A stretch of DNA of 64,000 nt. It comes from Ascaphus truei. Taxonomy: Eukaryota > Chordata > Amphibia > Anura > Ascaphidae. The notes below the pieces were generated by a model. That model ran no database searches. It worked only from the letters and a program-made list of their open reading frames with translations, and was not told where the DNA came from. The DNA is taken from NCBI GenBank assembly GCA_036426205.1, contig CM071570.1, positions 51,010,984 through 51,074,983 of the forward strand. The letters run 5' to 3'. Position numbers and translations under genes: made by a program. Below, one piece after another: positions 36,150-47,036 of the stretch. Numbering within the stretch: position 1 is the first letter of the stretch; each line of letters begins with the position of its first letter.

Positions 36150-36408
36150 CCTGGGCACGGACTCTGAAAACAATGACACTGACATTGGAGCAGGGGAGCA
36201 TGGATAAAATCCCAGTGTTAGCTACTTGTCACCTTAGACAAGTCACCTTATGCCCCTGTAGTTCAGGCCCCAAATATAGATTGTAAACTCGTTGTGCAGG
36301 GACTCTGCCTTTAAAATTCTATGTACAGTTTTCTACTGTATATAGTGCACTATATTGTAATTGTGAAGCAGTTTGAGTCCAGTTGCAATAAAAGTGTTAT
36401 ATTAAATT
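36150..36408 (+). mobile_element. CORE-type SINE
   Basis: Same family as 53383-53655. It shows the AACAATGACACTGAC head, a decayed B box, the ACCTTAGACAAGTCACCTTATG core segment, the TAGATTGTAAACTCGTTGTGCAGGGACT block and the 3' tail TGTAATTGTGAAGCAGTTTGAGT..AATAAAAG. It inserted into the Gypsy remnant. Confidence 0.82.
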
Positions 36409-37075
36409 AATTTAATATTATTTTCTTAACATGGCACAGTAGATTTGTTTACCACATCATGTCCTAAGCTGAGCCACCTCATAATTTACTTCTCCGGTTT
36501 TCAAAGAATTTATAAAGGGCCCTACCATTTAGCCAGGAGTTTGCTCTCTGAGGTTCACAATAGAACTACTCTAACCCAAGGCTGGTTAACATCCATACGG
36601 GAGTTCAAATCTTGTGCGATGCCTGTTGGACTACCTGGACAGTAAATATTAAATATGGGAGGAGCTTTTCCCATGTCCCGTTTTCAGAGTCCATAAATAT
36701 ACACTGCATATTTGTACGTGTGCAATTCAACCTCTCTACCAAGCCATCCATCTGTAGTTGGTAGACAGAGATTCCCACTGACTTTACTTTTATTTTTTTC
36801 AGGACATCAGTCTACACATGCAATTGGTGCCTTGGTATGTTAGAATTTCTTGGGGTACAACTCTACAACTCCAACATTTCAAATAATTTATTAGTAACCT
36901 GAGTGTTAAAAAGGGATTGGTTTCCTTCCCTGTCCCAGGACTACTGTATATTCATTTCCAAACTAATTTGATTACAGGTTCTTAATACAGTATATTGTAA
37001 TTTAATATATGGTTGTTACTTCCTGCTCTTTTATATAATCATGGTACATTTCTTACAACCTACAAATCACTAATG

Positions 37076-37756
37076 TGTAACCCCCTGTGTCGTGTGCTCA
37101 CACACACTCACACTGCCCCCTGGCATGTTCCTGTCCAATGTGCTCTAGACATGTGACTGTGATGGACCTGACAGCTAACAGTGATAACGGCTATGGAAGA
37201 GGAGGCACTATGAGGGAGAGGCACCCATGTTGAATCAGATCTACATGGAACTGAGTGCTAGCAGGTTCGGTCGAGGTCTGCCGAAAGTGCACATTTGCAC
37301 GTGGCAGCAGGAGCAGAGAGCTACAGATCCAGACGTGGACAAGAGATCAAGCGCCACCAGAGGGGACCCACAATGTCAATAAAAGCACAGTGGTAACAAA
37401 GCACCCTTTTCAAAGAACAGACCTGCAACAGATTCAGTACACAATGAGCTCCCACTGTGTGCACAAGCCAACATACCCAGGATAGGGTGGCTACTACACC
37501 ACTGACACTGATTCACACCCACGCAGCGTTATTGGGGTTGTGTAATAACCTGTAGATACTGTGTGTTGAGATCCTCAGCTGAGGATCACAAGGTACCAGA
37601 GTCAATAAGGTATCAGTAAACGAGTTGTATCACTCATGCTGTGTTTTGCATTCTTCTTGCTGTATGACCATAGGCCACGTGTGGCTCAGTAAGTAATTAA
37701 CAGAGACTCAGGCCCAAGCCTCAGCTGTAGTTATAAGTCTGAGTTGAGGGGTTACA
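37076..37756 (+). mobile_element. Solo-LTR-like segment
   Basis: It begins TGTAACCCCCTG and ends GAGGGGTTACA, giving an 11-base nearly perfect terminal inverted repeat with TG..CA edges. An internal AATAAAAG at about 37378 could be the polyadenylation signal. Length 681 bp. The flanks (TAATG and GATAT) do not match, so insertion by an integrase is not proved. Confidence 0.6.
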
Positions 37757-37759
37757 GAT

Positions 37760-38220
37760 ATATTACTTAATAGTTAGTACTCTCTCTTGAAGCACATATT
37801 GCATTCACTATTTGCAAGTAATTTGTACAGACACTAGCTCTTGATTTGAATGGATATGATGATAGCAACTGCTTCCTGTGAGAACTGGAGTTCTCATTTG
37901 TTTTTCAAATACAACTCATGCATCATTATTGGGATAGTATTTCTGATTATACAGCACTATGAAAGTAACATGGCCAGCTATTAACTATGGATCATATCTC
38001 TCTATCGATACAGTACCGTGAAGTTACTAAAAGTTTAGCCTATGGCTTGTAATATTCACATTTGGGCATAAATGACGATGCTAGATACAGAAATGATTAA
38101 ATATATTACTGTCGTAGTATAAACACTGCTAACATACAGATCCAACCAGACTCACTGTTCCTGGCACCATGATCAAAACCCTGAAGAAATACGGCGCTGG
38201 GGGAGGTGGCTGATGCAATG
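37760..38220. other. Unassigned stretch
   Basis: No gene or repeat recognised. Confidence 0.4.
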
Positions 38221-38226
38221 GGACCT

Positions 38227-38325
38227 ACCTCATCGTTATTCCTCCCGGGTCATAATCTGGCAAGGTCACAGGACCACCACACACGATTGTGGCACCAGGA
38301 ATAGCGAGTCTGGTCAGATCTGTAG
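38227..38325 (-). other. Possible isolated coding exon, unrecognised
   Basis: A minus-strand frame reads DLTRLAIPGATIVCGGPV then TLPDYDPGGITMR. It has an AG dinucleotide just upstream (CTACAG) and GTAGGT immediately after ATGAG, an acceptable splice donor. The peptide has normal complexity, unlike most ORFs here. I do not recognise a family, no partner exon was found, and the upstream pyrimidine tract is weak. Confidence 0.25.
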
Positions 38326-38419
38326 TCTTATAAAAGAATTGATTGGCAAATAAATATTTATATAATTTACCATAACAGCTTCTTCTTGTGAGAGCTGGAA
38401 TTTCACATTTTTTCACTTG

Positions 38420-38990
38420 AAAGTTTCTGTGATCTTGGCAGGCTTTTATTTTCTTGTATTTGAGACAACAGAAATAGACTTCCTAATAAGTCAGATGCCA
38501 TAAAAAAATGATATTTTTTTTTTGCTCTAAAGGAGGAGTGCAATCTAACTAATAACCTCAGGAGATTCCCACATTTGAAAATTAAATGTTAGCATTATCA
38601 TATCAAAGGAGAGGCTCTTCATTAGATGATGATTCTAGTTCTGTTGTCCTGACTACAAAATCATACAGTATGCTACTGCTCCACTTGATTGTGGGAAGTC
38701 ACATATCTAAGAATATTTGCTATACGTGCCTATGGGCGATCATTCTGAACCGTTACGGATATGCATGGCTTGATTGTAAGTGTCTAAGAAACAGATTCCT
38801 TTCAGCTCCTGCGCTTTTCTCTCTTCCAACTGTAATGATTCTCCCCCTTTTGGGAACATGAAGGGTTAAGGAAATTAGGTTATATGAGCATGACCAGAAG
38901 TACGTAGACTGTTTGGGTATTCTGCCACTCGATGGGGGTTCGTTTTTCTTGTACCGTGTATGATTTTAGAGTCTAGCAGGTAATCCAATC
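38420..38990. other. Unassigned stretch
   Basis: No gene or repeat recognised. Confidence 0.4.
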
Positions 38991-39044
38991 GGAAAAAGCG
39001 GAGCACAGCCGTAGCAAGAATGGGGGCTAAACACAGGTGATCAA

Positions 39045-39140
39045 GTTAAAAGTAGAAACTTTAATCCATGGTAAACGGGAAAACACATAGCCAACAGCTC
39101 TGCCGCGTTTCGGGCGGAGTGCCCTTTGAGTAGGTTTACT
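39045..39140 (-). repeat. Repeat end with a GAAACG hairpin
   Basis: On the minus strand, CTCAAAGGGC is followed by a short loop, then GCCCGAAACGCGGCAG. The 4-base stem GGGC/GCCC closes just before GAAACG. The same architecture appears at 33556, 48690/49320 and 55150, suggesting Penelope-related termini. Confidence 0.5.
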
Positions 39141-39525
39141 GCTTTGCACAATGGGCTTTTGTGTATTCGTATTATTTGCTTTTAATAATAAATCACAATA
39201 TCATTTTCAAAAAATGCATTTGTCTAAATGGCTGAGTGGGATTATCATTCAATTATATTGTTCAAAACACAAGCATAAAGCAGCCTTCTAAACTATCCTC
39301 TTATGAGTCATAAACTAGAGCAAGCTTATAAAGTCAATTTCCACACACAATAGCTGTTGGAATAGCATTTGAAAAAAAGTGCATTACCCTGTATTTTTCA
39401 CACTGAAAATATTTTGAATTCCATTTATTTATTATTTATTTATAACAACATTTATATAGCTTGTACGTTGGTTAATAAAACAATGGTGGGGTTACTATGG
39501 AACACTTTGTGTGATGGGCATAAAG

Positions 39526-39935
39526 TACATGCAGTCCTCGGTTATCCGACACAATGCGTTACTCAAAATGGCGTTGGATAGCGAAATGTCGTAAAGCGAA
39601 ACACGTTTTCCCATAGGAACAATGAAAGGTTCCATTCCTGAAGGCATTTTTAACACTAAAATACACCAAATATTTTACACAGGCAATAAGATATGCAGCA
39701 CATACAAATTATATAGTGTATATACTGTATCATACTGTATATATAATATAACATATTATATAATATAATAAAATAATATATTATATAGTATAATATAATA
39801 TTATATAATATATATAAATATTATATACACAAACAACTTTGCAAAGCGTTGTAAGAGCATTGGATAAACCGTTTTGGTGTTTTAAAAATAAACATAGGTA
39901 TGCATTGCATATCGTTGGATAAGCCATTCGTTGCT
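39526..39935. mobile_element. Tigger/pogo-like inverted-repeat remnant with AT-rich core
   Basis: It starts CAGTCCTCGGTTATCCGAC, a terminus of the type used by Tigger/pogo elements. A partly inverted counterpart (CGTTGGATAAGCCATTCG) lies near 39925, and repeated phrases such as GTTGGATA occur inside. 39706-39835 is a long run of A and T. No ORF. Confidence 0.45.
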
Positions 39936-39939
39936 TGTA

Positions 39940-40540
39940 ATTATTAATATGTCTTTGTGGTGGTCAGGGGTCGGAACATGATGGTCGGGCTATTTGTTAG
40001 GTGCATTGACACACTCAATACAGTACATATTCCATACTCATACCATGAAATCCTACCTTTAGAAAAAATTACACCGGAAAATATTCTGCCCCACAAGAAT
40101 GTATAGGGTATATTTTATTAGGTGCCATGGAAAATATATACATTACAGACAATCGTACAAACGTTATATAAGAGCTTTACTGGAAGCACTTAATATTTCT
40201 TATGCACAATCTGCAGTAAACGTTTCATTGAGTAAATTCAAGCTTTGTGTTTATACATAATACTGTACTTGAGAATGCAAATACGGTGCACTGTTTAGAG
40301 AAATAATACACTTATATAAAAAAACTAATCTTATAATATTTGAGGCCAAGGTTATCATCAAGGTTACAATAAAAATCACAATCATCACCTTAAATAGTAC
40401 TTCTCCCCAATCAGGAACCACTGGGGACTAAATAAGTGACTCTTTGGGACACTGGTGCGGTGAATGTCAGTATGACTGTGAAGTGTAAATGTCCCGGTCA
40501 CTGATGATATCCCAGATGACGTTACATCTTAATATTACCC
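39940..40540. other. Unassigned stretch
   Basis: No gene or repeat recognised. Confidence 0.4.
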
Positions 40541-40546
40541 CTGCTA

Positions 40547-40632
40547 CAGAGCTAAGTATCTCTGGAAGCAGGAGGTCCCCGGAGTTGAAATTAATACAGT
40601 TCAGCTCCGGAGACCCCTGCTTCAAACCTGTA
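40547..40632. repeat. Palindromic repeat block (GCAGGGGTC..CTGAA family)
   Basis: GAAGCAGGAGGTCCCCGGAG followed by TTGAAATTAA and then GTTCAGCTCCGGAGACCCCT and GCTTC fold back on each other. The same motif occurs at 1750-2010 and 41060-41140. Confidence 0.65.
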
Positions 40633-40785
40633 ATTATTTTTTTTAATGCATTGCAGCCTGTTCTGCTGCTTTAAGGGTGCCCTGTGTGGAAGGAAAATGA
40701 TGAGCACTTTTAGTGTATCGACCCAAATGCCATTTATGAATTTATTGCTGATCAAAGATTTTGTATTGTATTTAAAAATAACTTA

Positions 40786-41150
40786 AAGCGGCATTCCAAC
40801 CGGCTGTTTTCTTTTCAATTTTTGTTAGTTTTTTTAACGTTTGATTGAAGCATGGGGTCTCAGGAGCTGAACCCCACGAGATACCTCCATAGGAGGCGCC
40901 TGTAGCCACTGCGGCTCACTGGCTGAGTTCATGTCATGGTGGATTTTCAAAGCTCCCACTTTCTGCGGGCCAATAGGAAGCCGTGACGTCATCTGGTATG
41001 ACTTCCGTGACGTGGGAGCGTTAAACTTTGCCGATATACCGGTACCCCCTTCGGAGTTAAGTATTTCAAAAAGCAGGGGGTCCCCAGAACTTACATTAAT
41101 GGGGTTCAGCTCAGGAAACCCCCTGCTTTAAACCTATGTATAAGAAAATG
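40786..41150. mobile_element. Foldback element of the same family
   Basis: It starts near TTAAAGCGGCATTCCAACCG. Inner arms GAAGCATGGGGTCTCAGGAG (40844) and, inverted, AAAGCAGGGGGTTTCCTGAG (41140) each precede CTGAACCCCA. It contains paired TGACGTCA-like and TTCCGTGACG words near 40985-41015. No ORF. Confidence 0.6.
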
Positions 41151-41169
41151 ACAATGATGACCCGGGGGG

Positions 41170-42600
41170 CTGTATTTGTAGTTTATTGCAAGCAACAATG
41201 AAAAATAAAAAGTACATTTTACGGGCAACCAGGGGTGATTTTTGAGTTGACATCATCACAGTTGAGCTCTCTGAAACCCCCAGATATTCTAAGGTGAAAA
41301 GAATTAGAATTGTGCTTCTTGTATTTGTACATAATGATGACGTATATATTAATCATTGTTTTATTTTAAATCACAATTTTTCAACTAATAAAATACCTCA
41401 TGTATTCCTAATGTAACTTCAATACATAACTGCCTTTAATATAAAATGTATGTCAAACAAAATTGCAATAAAATGCTTTACTTGTCAACAAAGTAACATT
41501 CAAAGCCTTACCGATTTATACATCTATTCAGGAGTATTTCCCCACTGCGTGCTTTTTGCAAGGAACACGTGTCATTGTTTTTTTAATCATATATATCACA
41601 TTTACCATAATGTAGTCCACTGTTCCTACGGGCAAGAGGGTTTCAGCTATTGTGATTCTAAGCACTCTGCTTTATACCAGAGTGGTGGCAGATTGGAGTT
41701 GTTAAAAATTTCATTGTCCAATGCACAATAGTTGTACATAAAGAACTTCATTACTGTGTAAAGGCCCTGCCATGAGGCCTCCTATTAAAGGGAAAAGCTT
41801 CTCCAGTATCAAGTAACAAGGCTCCATGTACATTTGAGCCCCTGTCCTGACAGGATTATTGTAGACTATTTTTAATTAATAAGAAAAACAAATGACCAAT
41901 GGGACGGAACTCCATGCTTCTCCACCCCACTTCCAAATCTCTCCTCCCACCCCCTTCGCCCGAATAATCATGCTACCCCCCTCACCTTGGACCAGTTAAC
42001 CTCACACCCCAGATGATCTTTCCCATCCACCCCCTGGATAATCTTTCTCCAAACCCCCCATAATAATTTGCATACCTCCCAGTCACCTGCCTAAATCAAG
42101 ACTTGCATTTGATAACGGAGAGTTACTATTCTTTTGCGATTACAATAATTACTCAGCTTGGCCCCAAAATTCCAAAGGCATTTAAATTATTAATGAGATA
42201 TTATTTTTGGGCATCCAAAAACATTATTCTAGTCTCTATGTTAAAGGGGGCACTACCATTAATATTTTACTTCTTAAGAATACAGGTGCTGTTTAATGTT
42301 ACTTTAAAGAAGTGTTCATGCCAAGTTACTTATACTCGGTTGTTGACATACTTATTGTTACTATAATTAAATTGTTTATGAAAACAATAATGTTAAAATG
42401 TTTATTGTACTGATCTATATATTTTCCAGTTTTTATTTTTTTTATCTTCTTAGTTCTTACCTGATCCTTTATTAAAAATTCAATATTACATAATTTTGTT
42501 GTGTGACGCACTAAATACCTGGAATGGAAACAAATATTGAATGAACAAGTTTGTTTTGTTTTATCATATATACTATTACTATCATATACTATCATATAAC
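41170..42600. other. Unassigned AT-rich stretch
   Basis: No gene recognised. 41925-42050 is C-rich with repeated CCACCCCC words. Confidence 0.4.
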
Positions 42601-42812
42601 CTTGTTGAAACGCATATGCGTGTCATCACATTTAGGCACATGCGTGCATATCTCATTGGAACCTTGTTGAAACGCATATGCGTGTCATCACATTTAGGCG
42701 CAAGCGCATATTTCTCATTTGAACCTTGTTGAAACGCATATGCATGTTTAGGCATACATTTAGGTGCATGCGTGTATGTCTCATTGGAACCTTGTTGAAA
42801 CGCATATGCGTG
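42601..42812. repeat. Minisatellite, about 62-66 bp x 3.3
   Basis: Units begin CTTGTTGAAACGCATATGCG at 42601, 42663, 42725 and 42791. Each holds the palindrome ACGCATATGCGT or a one-base variant. Repeated peptides in minus-strand ORFs across it come from the tandem structure. Confidence 0.95.
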
Positions 42813-42914
42813 CACAGTATATTTACCTTCATTATAAACATTGCCAAATGGGTGGTAATGAGTCACTGTCACTCCTGTAGTCTGCATTATAGTTTACAGG
42901 TGACAGCTGGCCTG

Positions 42915-43560
42915 CTATACCTGTAGTTGACAGCTGATGAAGCTGGAAATCTTTTTGGTACTGTACATGCAAGTTTGCTGGTACCTGTACGTGAAATCAG
43001 GCTTAGGCTGGAAATTTTGCAGGTATTCTGGCGGGGACAGGTACCAAGAATTGCCGTTCACCAGGTAATCACTGATGGTCGGACCGTTATTGTAAGCCAG
43101 TGCTGGTGCCGGTGCTGGGGCTGTTGCCGGCACATTGGGATTGACAAATCTTATATGGATTAAACCTGACCTTTCTTCTTTTGAAGTTGCCATGATCAAA
43201 CATACTGTGAAATTCTGGGGCCACACCCCAATACCTGCTTCTATCTCCGGCAGGAGGGGCAATGTGAAAAAAACACTGATCGCTACTTCAGGTTTTTCTT
43301 ATTGCACGCTTCCACCCAGGAACATCAGGTGAAAACTTGTAAAAATCAAAGTTCGAAATGACAAATTCATATATTTCTGCAACAGTCGCCATGTTATCTG
43401 ATGCAGCATTAATTGCAGAAGATATTAAAAATGCATAACTACAGTCAGGTTTTTTTATACGTCTGCAGTGTGCACATTATGTCCAGTCCAGTCAGCAATT
43501 GTGCAGGGGAAAGAATGTACAAAAAAACAAAGAGCATTGAGTTTTACAGGTTTCTATTAT
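42915..43560 (-). pseudogene. Broken forkhead-domain (winged-helix) gene
   Basis: A forkhead domain binds DNA through a winged helix. Reading right to left, the segments are KKPDCSYAFLISSAINAA (domain start, about 43400-43456), AEIYEFVISNFDFYKF (helix 2 region), PGWKRAIRKT, a TGA stop at 43288-43290 and SSDQCFFHIAPPAGDRS. Then come RYWGVAPEF, MFDHGNFKRRKVRF (wing 2 and the basic end) and NPYK. The stop lies inside the recognition helix. A frameshift in the A run near 43452-43458 separates a plausible N-terminal piece (43460-43560). Another near 43130-43160 leads into an Ala/Pro-rich tail with SDYLVNGNSWYLSPPEYLQN, ending at TAG 42915. The fold assignment is strong; the Fox subclass is not clear. 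Lying beside a transposon end, it may have been mobile cargo. Confidence 0.8.
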
Positions 43561-43649
43561 GAAACGCCTAAATTTGATAACGTCTTTGACGTATTCAAGT
43601 ATCAAGGTCAATTAATAATGGACCACTGTATGTACAGATTTGGTTTCTA

Positions 43650-43968
43650 ACTGCTTTTTTAACAACTGCAAATCGACACAGTAGCACAGCACTACAGTAT
43701 ACACATTACAATTCATTACAATTCATTAATTTTTGCCACCTGGCGGATACGTGAAGAATTGCATCCAAATTACAATTTATTAATTACTGCCACCTGGCGA
43801 ATACGTGAAGAATTGCACCCAAAAAAATCCGAAACCATTAAATTAAACAGATCAACCGCGGGTGCCTGGCGGCGTGAATGCGGGAATGTGGAGTTAATAC
43901 CGCGTGGAATACAGAAGAGCAAACAAAAACGGCTCCGAGATTTGTTCGAATAATGGCCCCTGCAGCTG
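43650..43968. mobile_element. TA-flanked inverted-repeat element, family M, copy 4 (one end)
   Basis: The right end, inverted, reads CAGCTGCAGGGGCCATTATTCGAACAAAT in overlapping pieces (CAGCTGCAGGGGCCATTATT; TTATTCGAACAAATCTCGG) and is followed by TA at 43969-43970. It matches the left end of copy 5 at 51296 for about 300 bases. A 54-bp internal segment is tandemly duplicated (about 43718-43824; GCCACCTGGCGGATACGTGA twice). The left end is not found; homology to copy 5 stops near 43650, where the forkhead pseudogene side begins. Confidence 0.7.
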
Positions 43969-44029
43969 TATAAATATAGTGTGACAAACGACTTACACAA
44001 GGGGCTCCGCCGTCTGTCCGGATCCACTA

Positions 44030-44598
44030 GAACATGGTCTTTTAGGGTGAGTGAAACAATGAGACGTAATGCAATGTTCCTTTAAGCAGGTTCCTGCCTA
44101 GTTTATTCAATCCCAGTCACTGGGACTGTAACACTTTGAAAACAATGTGCAAAATAAACCCTGCTCAACTGAGCAATAACTAAACGCAGGACCACCCTGA
44201 CTAGGGTTGGGTGGCTTGCCCGCTTCCAACAAATAAAAATAGCAAACTTCACAATGAAAAGTAGTACAAAAATGATTTACCCTTTTAGGGGAAAAGGGTT
44301 TTCCCCTTTCTGCTTGCTGGCAGCCTGTCTGCCTCCAGGCTCTTGGAGAGGGAAGAGGAACCAGGAAGCCAGCTTTAAATACCTGTTTTCTAATTAGCAG
44401 GACAGGTGACAGAAATCAGACAACAGACAATCTCTGGTCTGGATCCCTCATCCCTCAATTCCAGCACCTGTGAAACTGTGGCATGGAGTACATCTATTCT
44501 GTGGCTGCACTTTTCAGCCTAAACAGGATAGAAGCTGTCCAGTATACTGGGAGCCCTATATATCAAATTTATTACAATTCCCTGGTTTCTGTCACAAT
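44030..44598 (-). mobile_element. LTR-like segment
   Basis: On the minus strand it begins TGTGACAGAAACCAGGGAAT (44598). It has a TATA-like GGTATTTAAAG near 44378 and a polyadenylation signal (AATAAA; plus-strand TTTATT at 44102-44107). This order fits U3-R-U5 of an LTR. The 3' edge is uncertain and no duplication was confirmed. Confidence 0.45.
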
Positions 44599-44599
44599 G

Positions 44600-45975
44600 G
44601 ATATATAGATATATAGGTATGGGTACAATTGCAGTTGACAGCATGTTTTGAAAAAGGGTCTACACACCAACAATTATTTTTTCTTTGTTTTGTCTATTTA
44701 TTCAACTGTTATTTTGTTATTAGACAATGGACTTGGTGTGTCTGACATCCTACTCAGTAAAGTCTCATGAAACTCTTAAATTGTTTCATTATAGTTTTAA
44801 TATTTACTATTTTTATAGCTTCAAATAATATGCCTTCAACCCGGCATGCCTTTAAATATTTTTTGGTTAATGAAGAAAAAGTTATAATTAATTCAATAAC
44901 CATATCAGTATGCAACCTCACATATAAAACTCTGAGGCATGGCCACAAGTACTGTATCATGAATAATACATAAGAGATCATATAATTATTTGCTCTAAAT
45001 TTGTTGTACTTTGTTTCAAACGGAAATGACAGACTAGTGCACTGCTGCAAACAAAGAATAAAAAGCACTGATTATACCAATATCATGAACTTTCGGATCA
45101 TTTCCAATAAAATTATCATATTAAACAAACATACCGTGTATATTTAATTTCTATTGAATATATTCACATAACAAATATTATAAACCAATGTACAGTATAT
45201 GTATATTGTTTCTTTCTTATCTGAGGCTATAATGTTTGAACTTTTTTTAAAGGAGATGCTGTAGTCATATGATTCATTTAAGCCATTCAACAAAAAAAGC
45301 ACAATTTCCATAGTTTTCTGGTTTATTAATTACATTGAGAGCAGAAACATTTTGTTAAACATTTCAGCCCTCCTTTTAAAGACAGGATGTTGAATAATTT
45401 TATAATCAAGTGCTGATGACGTAAGCTCAGGTTTCATTGTCTCTTTGTTTTTGCAGTTCTCTTTTTGTTTTTGTTGAGAATTAGCTTTTTTACATTCATG
45501 GTAAACTATAGCTTTGTAAAGTAGAAAAAAATAGCAATTTATTAAAAAACTGATGCCGACTCACGTGGTACATGATAAAAAAATAAGCATTCAAAATTTA
45601 GACAGGTTACCGGAACCGGCTTGAGGAATCCAGTCCATGAAGGTAAACAGAGGTACAGTTATAGGTCTCTTCCTTCTAGGCCAGCAGAGTAGTGTAAAGC
45701 CCACAAAAGGCTCAAACCGCCAATATACTGTAGCTGCAATAATTTGTGAAGGGGATTAATGGTAAAAGTCCCTGCATTAAGTCCGCACTCGATCCGCCGC
45801 GAGGATACAATTCCTGCAGAGATGTGGACACCAAACAGCTTGTTTCCACTGGGTAATTCCTCATGCACAGTGCAGTGTAACGTATGAAGTAGATTGACCT
45901 AGGCACAAAAAGTAGACGAAAGGGGGAAACAAGCATAGAGTAGTATGTCTATATACAGCCTCGTGAGGTGATTAG
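44600..45975. other. Unassigned stretch
   Basis: AT-rich, no gene or repeat recognised. Confidence 0.45.
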
Positions 45976-45978
45976 TAA

Positions 45979-46381
45979 GGCCCGGGCCATAGAGGGGTGA
46001 GGCGATCCGAACCGCGCTCACGCCGAGGCTCGCCTGCTGAAATCTGGGCGATTTCATGCCCATACAGGCGAGCCAGCGGGCACGATCGGAGCCGGGGGGA
46101 GGTGGTTGGAGGCGGGCCAATCGCCTGCGACGCACTGACATCGACGTTACGGCGCTGACGTCACGGCACCGTGACGTCGACACTGCTGTGCTGTGATTGG
46201 AGGTTTTCAGCCGACAGCGCGCTGAAAAACAGCTTTGCGCTCGGCTGAAACCTCCATCTCGTCAGCACGCCTGCGGACGCTCGCGTGAGCCCCCTCTCAA
46301 GGCATCCTCATTGAGGATGCAGGGGCTCAGCGCGGAGCGTCTGCACGCCTCAGCACGGCCTGTCCTTCTATGGATTCGGCC
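45979..46381 (+). mobile_element. Harbinger-type MITE, copy 1
   Basis: TAA lies on both sides (45976-45978 and 46382-46384), the TWA target duplication of PIF/Harbinger. The ends are GGCCCGGGCCATAGAGGGG and, inverted, GGCCGAATCCATAGAAGG. 46150-46180 holds TGACGTCACGGCACCGTGACGTC, a CRE-containing palindrome (split here at GGC/ACC). Length 403 bp. Related to 47037-47437 in inverted orientation. Confidence 0.85.
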
Positions 46382-46384
46382 TAA

Positions 46385-46920
46385 TGCAGTTACAATTAGA
46401 TGATGATTAAGAATCTTTATCCACAATAGTAGACCAGGAACAGTTTGGACTTTTCTGAATCTAGAAACCTTTCACTGATGTAATCTTGAGTGTGTATCCC
46501 ATGTCCAGCTCAGCTGACTACTTTGAACATGAATGTTGTATCTCCGTCTCAGGGAAATGCCCTGGGGGTGAGATGAGATAGAAGTTGAAACAAATATAGC
46601 GTAATACTGTTTATTAAAAAAGTACCCTATGCATATAGGTATAAAACTCACACTTTGCGAGACAGAATAAAAAAAGTTGGAGAGTTTTGCAAACGGAGTC
46701 TCTCACACTCAGTGATAGTCCTGATCTGCTGGTATCTGTCTCTGCTTCCGCATTATGTGTCGCTCAGAGGGTCTTACAGGAGCTTCTCAGCAAATATTTA
46801 GGAAAGTCAGTCATCACTAGTTAGCACCTCCCTTTATTGATTGTTTAGCTGCAGTCTTTATTATATGTTTGCGTTATTTAGCACTGTTGATAACTGTTTA
46901 TTGTAGCACTGTTGGTTCTA
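46385..46920. other. Unassigned stretch between two MITE copies
   Basis: No gene or repeat recognised. Confidence 0.4.
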
Positions 46921-46921
46921 T

Positions 46922-46922
46922 T

Positions 46923-46958
<36 letters not shown>

Positions 46959-46996
46959 ACGCACACGCACACGCACACACACACACACACACACAC
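46922..46996. repeat. (AC)n microsatellite with GCACAC interruptions
   Basis: Dinucleotide run with four regularly spaced G substitutions in its centre. Confidence 0.95.
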
Positions 46997-47036
46997 CAAA
47001 TAAAAAGATCACTTGTGAGCACATTCACATGTCTTA

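Larger units (their letters stand above)
35150..36910 (-). pseudogene. Gypsy retrotransposon remnant with integrase upstream of RT (Gmr1-like order)
   Basis: On the minus strand, 5' to 3', the order is as follows. Integrase core fragments read PQEILTYQGTN (36815-36855), a TDG..VER-type box (36725-36770) and KLLPYLIFTVQVVQQAS (36617-36675). Then comes reverse transcriptase STLDLSKGYWQISLED (35758-35816), more RT sequence to about 35640, and RNase H LRYYLGGIRFSLVTDRAPL (35198-35263). Integrase before RT is the Ty1/copia-like order known in vertebrate Gypsy elements of the Gmr1 group. The element is cut by a hAT-like MITE and a SINE and is full of stops and frameshifts. Confidence 0.72.

Noticed and set aside
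42601..42812. CRISPR-like array
   Set aside because: Units are contiguous tandem repeats without unique spacers, in a vertebrate genome.
42582..42887. ORF with repeated HAYAFQQGSNE-like peptides
   Set aside because: Produced by the tandem minisatellite; frame differs between units and no gene context.
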